DNA of 64,000 nt from RGIG3009 sp045578625 (GTDB taxonomy: Bacteria; Bacillota; Clostridia; Oscillospirales; Acutalibacteraceae): positions 1 through 64,000 of the forward strand of contig JAZNKN010000054.1 of NCBI GenBank assembly GCA_045578625.1, read 5' to 3'. The translations under genes were made by a program, and so were the position numbers. Positions 15,908-22,295 of the stretch are shown one piece after another. The number at the start of each line of letters is the position of its first letter. The stretch's first letter is position 1. The notes below the pieces were generated by a model. It worked only from the letters and a program-made list of their open reading frames with translations. It did not search any database and was not told the origin of the DNA.

Positions 15908-15980
15908 CTACCACTTTTAGGCTGGCATTTACAATGTTGTTACCCACCTGTGCGGCAAGCGATAACACAAATCGGTGTTT

Positions 15981-16009
15981 TTGTCAACACATATCCGTGT
16001 TTTTATAGT
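15981..16009 (+). promoter_or_regulatory. Promoter of the XRE regulator gene, with direct repeat
   Basis: -35 TTGTCA (15981-15986), 17 bp, -10 TATAGT (16004-16009). A CNGTGTTTTT motif occurs twice, at about 15973-15982 and 15995-16004, overlapping both elements: a possible autoregulatory site. Confidence 0.65.
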
Positions 16010-16036
16010 AAAATTTCTGTGAAAGGGGCGATATCG

Positions 16037-16258
16037 ATGCGATACAGTCGATTAAAAGATCTGCGCGAAGATGCCGACAAAAAACAAGCCGAGGTTGCCA
16101 AAGATCTGGGCTTGTACACAACAACGTACGCCCGCTACGAACGCGGGGAACAGGAATTGCCGTTCTACATTGCCATCGCCATTGCTCGATATTATAACGT
16201 GTCCTTAGATTATATCGCCGAATTGACCAATACGCCGAGAACGCCCGACCACAAGTAA
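16037..16258 (+). CDS. Small XRE-family transcriptional regulator
   Basis: A 73-residue protein consisting almost entirely of a helix-turn-helix of the Cro/CI (XRE) type: MRYSRLKDLRED, QAEVAKDLGLYTTTYARYERGEQELP (recognition helix ~26-40), then a hydrophobic YYNVSLDYI. There is no effector domain, so it should bind DNA as a dimer and respond, if at all, through protein contacts. The start at 16037 has AAAGGGG ahead; the frame is open further upstream but lacks homology there. It is divergent from the desulfurase operon, whose promoter lies ~100 bp away, so that operon is one candidate target. It resembles the genes at 29582, 29919 and 36058. Confidence 0.85.
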   Translation: MRYSRLKDLREDADKKQAEVAKDLGLYTTTYARYERGEQELPFYIAIAIARYYNVSLDYIAELTNTPRTPDHK

Positions 16259-16288
16259 ACGCGGTTGGTCGACCAACCCCGTGTTTTT
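16257..16288 (+). terminator. Terminator of the XRE gene
   Basis: GGTTGGTC/GACCAACC palindrome inside CGCGG...CCGTG flanks, followed by a run of T. Confidence 0.75.
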
Positions 16289-16329
16289 TGTACCCCCCTT
16301 GTGCAGAGGAATGTGGCGGCAAAGGCTGA

Positions 16330-16410
16330 TGGGAGGGGGTCGGTGTTAATGCAATACCGGCAACCCCTCCGTCGGGCAGTCGCCCGACACCTCCCCTGTT
16401 AGGAGAGGCT
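16330..16410. repeat. Nested-hairpin intergenic element
   Basis: Several inverted repeats lie side by side: GGAGGGGGT (16332-16340) with ACCCCTCC (16361-16369), GTCGGGC/GCCCGAC (16371-16388), and CCTCCCCT/AGGAGAGG (16390-16407). The look is that of the dispersed palindromic intergenic repeats common in Clostridia. Only one copy is in this window, so dispersal is inference. Confidence 0.5.
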
Positions 16411-16440
16411 TGCGCAGCTTGTCCGCGGTCGGTGGGTTCG

Positions 16441-16532
16441 TCGGCGGAACTTACGTGAGCGCAAAGAAGAAAACCTCCGGGAACTCCGGAGGTTTCTTGA
16501 TAGTGCAAAGTATAATCAGCGCTTGGAGAACT
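16441..16532. repeat. Copy 1 of duplicated rpsI terminator segment
   Basis: 92 bp nearly identical to 16568-16659 (one visible difference: C against T in the ACTTANGTG context), offset by 127 bp. It carries the terminator hairpin and the last five codons of rpsI as a detached fragment. Confidence 0.9.
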
Positions 16533-16567
16533 TAAGTGACGCCCCAAGAGCGCCTGGGCGCGATTGG

Positions 16568-16659
16568 TCGGCGGAACTTATGTGAGCGCAAAGAAGAAAA
16601 CCTCCGGGAACTCCGGAGGTTTCTTGATAGTGCAAAGTATAATCAGCGCTTGGAGAACT
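16568..16659. repeat. Copy 2 of duplicated segment, containing the true rpsI end
   Basis: The second copy includes the real rpsI stop (16643-16645) and its terminator. The two copies flank a 35-bp unique stretch. Confidence 0.9.
16591..16620 (-). terminator. rplM-rpsI operon terminator
   Basis: Minus-strand ACCTCCGG and CCGGAGGT pair around AGTTC, then TTTTCTTCTTT. A second identical hairpin at 16473-16494 backs it up. Confidence 0.85.
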
Positions 16660-17047
16660 GCGGTGCGCGACGGGCGGCCTTCAAGCCGTACTTCTTACGC
16701 TCCTTCATTCTCGGGTCGCGGGTCAGGAACCCGGCCTTCTTCAGCTGCGGACGCAGCTCTTCGCTGTTGTACTGCAGCAGCGCGCGGGCGATACCGTGAC
16801 GGATCGCACCGGCCTGACCGGTGACGCCACCGCCGGCAACGCGGCACTCGATGTCGAACTTCTCAGTCAGCGCAGTGAGCACCAGAGGCTGACGGACGAT
16901 AACCTTCAGGGTCTCCAGGCCAAAATAGTCGTTGATGTCACGGCCGTTGATCGTCACGTTGCCGGTACCATTGTACAGGCGCACGCGGGCAACAGACTTT
17001 TTGCGGCGGCCGGTGCCGTAGAAATACGGTCTCTTATTGTAATCCAT
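16643..17047 (-). CDS. rpsI: 30S ribosomal protein S9
   Basis: A 134-residue basic protein with the family start YGTGRRKKSVARVRL, GRDINDYFG, a GGGVTGQAGAIRHGIARAL core, TRDPRMKERKKYGLKAARR and the invariant SKR end that reaches the P-site tRNA anticodon loop. The start at 17047 has AAGGAGG 8 nt upstream; six extra in-frame codons up to 17065 overlap the rplM stop. It is cotranscribed with rplM, as in most bacteria. Confidence 0.97.
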   Translation of the reverse strand: MDYNKRPYFYGTGRRKKSVARVRLYNGTGNVTINGRDINDYFGLETLKVIVRQPLVLTALTEKFDIECRVAGGGVTGQAGAIRHGIARALLQYNSEELRPQLKKAGFLTRDPRMKERKKYGLKAARRAPQFSKR

Positions 17048-17064
17048 GTGAACAGCCTCCTTCA

Positions 17065-17493
17065 TTAAAACTCAAACGCTTCGGGCTTCTGGGCAGCATG
17101 CTCGTGCTGCGCACCGGCATACACGCGCAGACGCGCGCCAGCCTGACGACCCAAAGTGTTGTTGGGGATCATGCCGTTCACAGCCAGCTCCATCGCCTTT
17201 TCGGGGCGCTGAGCCATGAGCGTGGAATACTTGGTAGCCTTCAGGTTACCGATCCAACCGGTGTGACGGTACCAAACCTTCTGTTCGGCCTTCTTACCGG
17301 TCAGCACTGCCTCGGCGCAGTTGATGATGATCACATGATCACCGCAATCCACGTGGGGAGTGTAGGTGGGCTTATGCTTACCGCGAAGCAGGACGGCGGC
17401 CTGAGCAGCCACACGGCCCAGCGGCTTTCCGGCGGCGTCGATCACATACCATTTGCGCTCGACCTGACCGGCTTTTGCCATATAGGTGGACAT
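17065..17493 (-). CDS. rplM: 50S ribosomal protein L13
   Basis: A 142-residue early-assembly protein of the large subunit: KWYVIDAAGKPLGRVAA, LRGKHKPTYTPHVDCGDHVIIINC, YRHTGWIGNLK, AVNGMIPNNTLGR, LRVYAGAQHEH. AGGAGG lies 8 nt before the ATG. It is first in the rplM-rpsI pair. The leader between promoter and ATG is only ~35 nt, too short for an elaborate autoregulatory structure. Confidence 0.97.
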   Translation of the reverse strand: MSTYMAKAGQVERKWYVIDAAGKPLGRVAAQAAVLLRGKHKPTYTPHVDCGDHVIIINCAEAVLTGKKAEQKVWYRHTGWIGNLKATKYSTLMAQRPEKAMELAVNGMIPNNTLGRQAGARLRVYAGAQHEHAAQKPEAFEF

Positions 17494-17537
17494 GGTGAAA
17501 ACCTCCTGTTTTATAATGTCTTTTTCACAGCTTGCCT

Positions 17538-17566
17538 ATCATAGCACACCCGTTTTGGACTGTCAA
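17538..17566 (-). promoter_or_regulatory. rplM-rpsI promoter
   Basis: Minus-strand -35 TTGACA (17561-17566), 17 bp, -10 TATGAT (17538-17543) with an upstream TG: a near-consensus extended promoter, as expected for ribosomal genes. Confidence 0.85.
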
Positions 17567-17696
17567 GACCAATTTTCCGGAATTTTTAATTTATATCCCT
17601 CTCTCGCTCGTTTTCTCTCGATTTCTCTTTCATTTTCTCTGTTTCTCATTTTTCATTTCACTTTTTTACAAAGAAAATATTTGTCGAAAAAGCACC

Positions 17697-17725
17697 TTTT
17701 CAACCATCCGTTCCTCTGGTATAAT
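17697..17725 (+). promoter_or_regulatory. radC promoter
   Basis: -35 TTTTCA (17697-17702), 17 bp, -10 TATAAT (17720-17725). Good -10, weak -35. A pyrimidine-rich tract lies just upstream (17567-17680). Confidence 0.6.
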
Positions 17726-17751
17726 AAGGAAGTATGAAAGGAGCGGATCGT

Positions 17752-18471
17752 ATGCCGCAGGGTATCCACGACGGTCACCGTGAGCGTCTGAAGCAACGTT
17801 TTCGTAAAAGTGGCCTAAACTCGTTTGAGCCGCATCAGGTCCTGGAGCTGCTGTTATTCTACGCCATTCCGCGGCGTGATACCAATCCGGTGGCTCACGA
17901 GCTGCTTCACACCTTCGGCAGCCTGCCGGCCGTGTTGGACGCTCCCATCAAGGATCTGTGCAAAGTCAACGGCATCTCGGAGCATAGCGCTACGCTCATC
18001 AAGCTGTGTGGCGAGTTGCTGGTGCGTTATCATCAGGATATTCGCTCCGAGGTCAACGCCTTTGAATCGCTGGACGATATCGGTCACTATCTGTATCCCG
18101 AATTTTTGAACGCGCACCGCGAAAAGGCGATGCTGGTCTGTCTGAACAACCGTCTGGAGCTGCTTGGCTGCTCCGTCCTTAGCACCGGCAGCATCGTCAG
18201 CACGGAGGCGCGTCTGCGCGAGATCATCGAGCAGTCCGTTATCCACCAAGCAACGCGCGTGGTACTGGCGCACAATCATCCCGCCGGCTTCGCCATCCCC
18301 TCTGCCAGCGACCTGACCGCCACGCGCAGCATCATTGACGCACTGAAGCTCGTGGAGGTACAGCTGGTGGATCACATCATCTTCTCGCGGGACGATTTCG
18401 TATCGATGCGGCAAACGCCACAATACGCACCACTGTTTTCCGGCTTGGTAAGCCGTCTGGACAAAAAGTAA
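17752..18471 (+). CDS. radC: RadC/YsxA-family JAB-domain protein
   Basis: A 239-residue protein: N-terminal helix-hairpin-helix-like region (~1-95, FEPHQVLELLLFYAIPRRDT) and a C-terminal RadC JAB/MPN domain with the metal motif HNHPAGFAIPSASD (~180-193). The old DNA-repair label rests on a misassigned E. coli mutant, so the biochemical role is uncertain; the fold suggests a zinc-dependent hydrolase or DNA-associated function. The start at 17752 has AAGGAG 8 nt ahead; six extra codons from 17734 precede it. It is monocistronic, with a strong terminator after it. Confidence 0.9.
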   Translation: MPQGIHDGHRERLKQRFRKSGLNSFEPHQVLELLLFYAIPRRDTNPVAHELLHTFGSLPAVLDAPIKDLCKVNGISEHSATLIKLCGELLVRYHQDIRSEVNAFESLDDIGHYLYPEFLNAHREKAMLVCLNNRLELLGCSVLSTGSIVSTEARLREIIEQSVIHQATRVVLAHNHPAGFAIPSASDLTATRSIIDALKLVEVQLVDHIIFSRDDFVSMRQTPQYAPLFSGLVSRLDKK

Positions 18472-18478
18472 TAACGAA

Positions 18479-18512
18479 CAGCCGGCAGAAGTGTTCAACG
18501 CTTCTGCCGGCT
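18479..18512. terminator. Bidirectional terminator between radC and symporter gene
   Basis: CAGCCGGCAGAAG pairs with CTTCTGCCGGCTG around TGTTCAACG, with TGTTTTG on the plus side. It serves convergent radC and the symporter gene. Confidence 0.8.
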
Positions 18513-18525
18513 GTGTTTTGTTCTA

Positions 18526-20055
18526 TCAGACCTCGACGGTCTCCTTTTCCTCTTTGGCCTTTTCGTAGGAGAGCATAGCCTCCACCGCCTTGCCCTTGAG
18601 GTTGCGATCCACGTAGTTCTTGGTGATCTTCATCACCAGCGGGAACAGCGCCACCACGCCGATCAGGTTGGGGATCATCATCAGACCGTTGAAGGTATCC
18701 GAGATGTCCCACGCCAGCGACGAGGTCATCACCGCGCCGAGCATAATGGTGCAGATGTGAATGACCTTAAAGACAACGGTCGTCTTGGCACCAAAGAGAT
18801 ACTCCCACGCCTTGGAGCCGTAGTGCGACCAACCAAGCACCGTGGTGAACGCGAACAGGAACATCGCGATCGCCACGAACTTTCCGCCGAGGCCGCCCCA
18901 CGAGAACACCGTGTTAAACGCACCGCCGACCATCGTCGCATCGGTGTAGCCGCCGTTGATAACGCCGGTCTCCAGATTGTAAACACCGGAGGTCAGCACT
19001 ACCAGTGCGGTCATGGTGCAAACGACCATCGTGTCGGCGAACACCTCAAAGATGCCCCACATACCCTGCTTGACAGGCTCCTTGACGTTGGAGTTGGAGT
19101 GGACCATGACCGACGAGCCGAGACCGGCCTCGTTGGAGAACACGCCGCGCTTGAAGCCCTGCGTCATGACCTTGCTGACAACGGTACCGATGCCGCCGCC
19201 GATCGCCGCAATGGGGTTAAACGCATTGACAAAGATCGCCTTGATCGCCGCACCGACGTTCATATAGTTGACACCGATGACGACCAGGCTACCGACAACA
19301 AACAACACCACTATAAACGGCACGATCTTTTCTGCCGCCGCGGCGATACGCTTCAGGCCACCCAGCACGATCAATGCCGCCAGCACCATGATGACCGCGC
19401 CGATGATCATGTTGTACAGCGAAATGCCGGAGAACACCTTCACCGAGGACAAAGAGGGAACGTCAAACGCCAGCGCCATGTTGGCGACGATCTTGTTGAC
19501 CTGACCCATACTGCCGATGCCGAACGAGGCCAGCAGCGTAAAGAGGCAGAACAGCACCGCCAGCACCGAGCCGACGACCTTCATACCTTTTTTGCCGCCC
19601 AGACCGTCCTTCAGATAGTACATCGCACCGCCGGACCACTCACCCTGCTCGTTGCGGCGACGATAGTACAGACCCAGTACGTTTTCGGAATAATTGGTCA
19701 TCATGCCGAAGAACGCGGCGACCCACATCCAGAACACCGCGCCCGCACCGCCGACGTAGATGGCGGCGGCAACACCGGCAATGTTACCGGTGCCGATGGT
19801 GGCGGCCAGCGCCGTACACAGCGCCTGGAACGGCGAGATCGCACCTTTTTCCTTGGTGTGACCGATGACGTCCTTTTTGAACAGACTGCCCACCGTCTGC
19901 TTGATCCAGTGGCCGAGATGGCTGATCTGGAACACCTTGGTGCACAGCGTCATCAGGATACCGGTGGCGACCAGCAGCCAAACACCGGTCTTGGTCCAGA
20001 CGAAATCGTTGAGGACACCGTTGAATTTTTCAAGTGCCTGCAAAAACTTTTCCAT
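18526..20055 (-). CDS. Sodium:alanine/glycine symporter (AGCS family)
   Basis: A 509-residue polytopic membrane protein that imports small neutral amino acids with Na+. AGCS signatures are clear: the GTGNIAGVAAAIYVGGAGAV region (~85-107), FGMMTNYSENVLG, FKRGVFSNEAGLGS (~305-320) and many hydrophobic segments. The upstream tandem glycine riboswitch shows that glycine is sensed and suggests it is the main substrate. The start at 20055 has GAGGAGG 12 nt upstream. It is a single-gene unit. Confidence 0.93.
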   Translation of the reverse strand: MEKFLQALEKFNGVLNDFVWTKTGVWLLVATGILMTLCTKVFQISHLGHWIKQTVGSLFKKDVIGHTKEKGAISPFQALCTALAATIGTGNIAGVAAAIYVGGAGAVFWMWVAAFFGMMTNYSENVLGLYYRRRNEQGEWSGGAMYYLKDGLGGKKGMKVVGSVLAVLFCLFTLLASFGIGSMGQVNKIVANMALAFDVPSLSSVKVFSGISLYNMIIGAVIMVLAALIVLGGLKRIAAAAEKIVPFIVVLFVVGSLVVIGVNYMNVGAAIKAIFVNAFNPIAAIGGGIGTVVSKVMTQGFKRGVFSNEAGLGSSVMVHSNSNVKEPVKQGMWGIFEVFADTMVVCTMTALVVLTSGVYNLETGVINGGYTDATMVGGAFNTVFSWGGLGGKFVAIAMFLFAFTTVLGWSHYGSKAWEYLFGAKTTVVFKVIHICTIMLGAVMTSSLAWDISDTFNGLMMIPNLIGVVALFPLVMKITKNYVDRNLKGKAVEAMLSYEKAKEEKETVEV

Positions 20056-20073
20056 AGATGTCTTTTCCTCCTC

Positions 20074-20110
20074 AAAAAACAGCGAACCGCCCTGTTACAG
20101 CGCGGTTCGC
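20074..20110 (-). terminator. Riboswitch-linked terminator before the symporter gene
   Basis: Minus-strand GCGAACCGC (20102-20110) pairs with GCGGTTCGC (20082-20090), followed by TGTTTTTTG, ending ~20 nt before the start codon. A second hairpin, CACCGG/CCGGTG with a GCAA loop, lies at about 20126-20141, between it and the aptamers. The switch to termination likely uses one of these. Confidence 0.75.
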
Positions 20111-20147
20111 AAAAACACAAAAGTACACCGGTTGCCCGGTGGTGTTG

Positions 20148-20305
20148 CCTCTGTCCTTTTGCCTGAGAGATTCACGCTGTCACGCTTTGCCCCTTCGGCC
20201 CTCACTCTGGGTGAGTGTCTCCAAAGTCCTATCTGCTTACAGTCCTCATCCGTTACCGGACACCTGAGAGTTTTGCTCCTTCGGTTGCGGAACCCCGCAT
20301 TTCCT
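20148..20305 (-). ncRNA. Tandem glycine riboswitch
   Basis: Two glycine aptamers in series on the minus strand. The downstream one has GGAGA...GCCGAAGGGGCAA...AATCTCTCAGGCAAAAGGAC, the hallmark gcvT-motif sequence. The upstream one has GCAACCGAAGGAGCAAAACTCTCAGG followed by a short linker, in the region 20236-20305. The RNA starts near 20336 and leads into the symporter gene. Glycine aptamers before gcvT are usually ON switches; before transporters an OFF logic is more sensible, but the sign is not decidable by eye. Confidence 0.92.
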
Positions 20306-20342
20306 GCAAACATCACATAGGCGTATTCGGTTGTCGCTGCCT

Positions 20343-20371
20343 ATTATATACCGATATCGAAGGAAACGCAA
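20343..20371 (-). promoter_or_regulatory. Promoter of the riboswitch-symporter transcript
   Basis: Minus-strand -35 TTGCGT (20366-20371), 17 bp, -10 TATAAT (20343-20348). Confidence 0.65.
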
Positions 20372-20379
20372 GCCCTTTG

Positions 20380-20408
20380 TTGCATTTTTTCACAGAGTGG
20401 TGTAAAAT
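20380..20408 (+). promoter_or_regulatory. Promoter of the ABC exporter gene
   Basis: -35 TTGCAT (20380-20385), 17 bp, -10 TAAAAT (20403-20408). Back to back with the symporter promoter, only 8 bp between the two -35 boxes. Confidence 0.65.
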
Positions 20409-20429
20409 TCTCGGTGAGGTGTTGTTCCG

Positions 20430-22184
20430 ATGAAAGAAAAACGCACGCATTCCAACAAGGCACTCATCCGTCGCTTCCTGCCCTACTTTCGAGAATTTGC
20501 CGGCGTGGTGGTGCTGGATCTTTTCTGCGCCGCACTCACTACGGTGTGTGAGCTGGTGCTGCCGATGATGGTCCGCTTTATCACCGACAAGGCGATGACT
20601 GACGTCTCCGCGCTCACGGTGCAGTCCATCCTCACCATCGGTGTTTTGTATCTGGCGCTGCGCATCATCGACACCGCTGCCAACTATTATATGACCTCCA
20701 TCGGCCATATCATGGGCACGCGTATTGAAACGCGGATGCGCAGCGATCTGTTCCGGCATCTCCAAAAGCTGCCGTTCTCGTATTACGACGAGACCAAGAT
20801 CGGCACGCTGATGTCGCGCATCACCAACGATCTGTTTGAGATCACCGAGTTTGCCCATCACTGCCCGGAGGAGTTTTTTATCGCCGGTATCAAGATCACC
20901 GCCGCGTTTGCCATCCTCTGCACCGTCAACGTGTGGCTGACACTCATTATTTTCGCTATCGTACCGCTGATGCTGGTGGTTTGCATCCCGTTCCGCCACC
21001 GTATGAAGGAGGGCTTCCGCGACTCCCGCGTCGTCATCGGCGAGATCAACTCGCAGGTCGAGGATAGCCTGCTCGGTATCCGCGTGGTCAAATCCTTTGC
21101 CAACGAGCCGCTGGAGCTGGAAAAGTTCGAGCAGGGCAACCGCCGCTTCCTGTCGGTCAAGAAGCGCATTTACCACGCCATGGCCGGCTTTAACAGCGTG
21201 ACCCGTCTGTTTGACGGCCTGATGTACATTGCCGTGGTGGTGGCCGGTGCGCTGTTTATGATCGACGGACAGATCACACCCGCCGATCTCGTTGCGTATC
21301 TCTTATACGTTTCCACGCTGCTGACCTCGGTGCGCCGCATCATTGAATTTTCGGAGCAATTCTATCGCGGTATGACCGGCATCGAACGCTTTGCCGAGAT
21401 CATGGACACCCCTGTCACCATCGCTGACGCGCCCGATGCCAAAGCCCTGGAGACCGTGCGCGGCGATATCAGCTTTCGCGACGTCACCTTCCGCTACAAC
21501 GAAGCGGGCGAGGACGTGCTGCACCACCTGACGTTGGAGGTGGAAGCCGGCAAGACCATCGCGTTGGTCGGCCCCTCCGGCGGCGGTAAGACCACCCTTT
21601 GCGGACTGGTGCCGCGGTTCTATGACATTACCGACGGTGCGGTGCTGCTGGATGGCGTGGACGTGCGGGAGCTGACACTCGGCTCGCTGCGCAGCGCCAT
21701 CGGCGTGGTACAACAGGACGTGTATCTGTTCTCCGGCACGATCTATGAAAACATCGCCTACGGCAAGCCGGGCGCGACCCGCGAGGAGGTCGAGGAAGCC
21801 GCGCGTCTGGCCGGTGCGGAGGAGTTTATCGCTCTGCTGCCCGACGGCTACGACACCTACGTGGGCGAGCGCGGCGTGAAACTCTCCGGTGGCCAGAAGC
21901 AGCGCATTTCCATCGCGCGTGTGTTCCTCAAAGACCCGCCGGTGCTGATCCTCGACGAGGCGACCAGTGCGCTCGACAACGAATCCGAGCTGTTGGTACA
22001 GCAGTCGCTCGAACGGTTGGCCAAGGGTCGCACCACCTTTATTGTGGCGCACCGCTTGACCACCGTACGGGATGCCGACGTGATCGCGGTCATCACCCGC
22101 GACGGCATCACCGAAATGGGCTCTCACAGGGAATTGATGGAACAAAACGGTACGTACGCGTCGCTGTATCGGTTATATGAGTGA
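20430..22184 (+). CDS. ABC exporter half-transporter (fused permease-ATPase)
   Basis: A 584-residue type IV exporter subunit. Residues 1-320 hold about six transmembrane helices of the ABC exporter type 1 fold. Residues ~345-580 hold the nucleotide-binding domain: Walker A GPSGGGKTT, Q-loop in VVQQDVYLFSGTI, signature LSGGQKQR, Walker B VLILDEAT, and switch His in VAHRLTT. It presumably works as a homodimer, since no partner gene is adjacent. The substrate is unknown (drug, lipid and peptide exporters share this architecture). GAGGTG lies ~9 nt before the ATG. Confidence 0.92.
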   Translation: MKEKRTHSNKALIRRFLPYFREFAGVVVLDLFCAALTTVCELVLPMMVRFITDKAMTDVSALTVQSILTIGVLYLALRIIDTAANYYMTSIGHIMGTRIETRMRSDLFRHLQKLPFSYYDETKIGTLMSRITNDLFEITEFAHHCPEEFFIAGIKITAAFAILCTVNVWLTLIIFAIVPLMLVVCIPFRHRMKEGFRDSRVVIGEINSQVEDSLLGIRVVKSFANEPLELEKFEQGNRRFLSVKKRIYHAMAGFNSVTRLFDGLMYIAVVVAGALFMIDGQITPADLVAYLLYVSTLLTSVRRIIEFSEQFYRGMTGIERFAEIMDTPVTIADAPDAKALETVRGDISFRDVTFRYNEAGEDVLHHLTLEVEAGKTIALVGPSGGGKTTLCGLVPRFYDITDGAVLLDGVDVRELTLGSLRSAIGVVQQDVYLFSGTIYENIAYGKPGATREEVEEAARLAGAEEFIALLPDGYDTYVGERGVKLSGGQKQRISIARVFLKDPPVLILDEATSALDNESELLVQQSLERLAKGRTTFIVAHRLTTVRDADVIAVITRDGITEMGSHRELMEQNGTYASLYRLYE

Positions 22185-22206
22185 TCGGTTGGTGCTGTCA
22201 TAACAG

Positions 22207-22237
22207 AAGCCCCCGCGGCAGCCGCGGGGGCTTCTTT
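22207..22237 (+). terminator. Terminator of the ABC exporter gene
   Basis: AAGCCCCCGCGG and CCGCGGGGGCTT form a strong stem, then CTTT. Confidence 0.8.
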
Positions 22238-22240
22238 GCG

Positions 22241-22274
22241 CAAAAAACCGGCCCCGCCGATTGGCGGAGCCGGT
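22241..22274 (-). terminator. Terminator of the PFOR gene
   Basis: Minus-strand ACCGGCTCCGCC pairs with GGCGGGGCCGGT around AATC, followed by TTTTTTG. Confidence 0.85.
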
Positions 22275-22295
22275 CGTTTACTGTATGAGCGAGTC

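Noticed and set aside
16037..16258. Prophage or integrative element suggested by four small XRE genes
   Set aside because: No integrase, recombinase, attachment repeats, structural or replication genes are present. The regulators are scattered singly among core genes.
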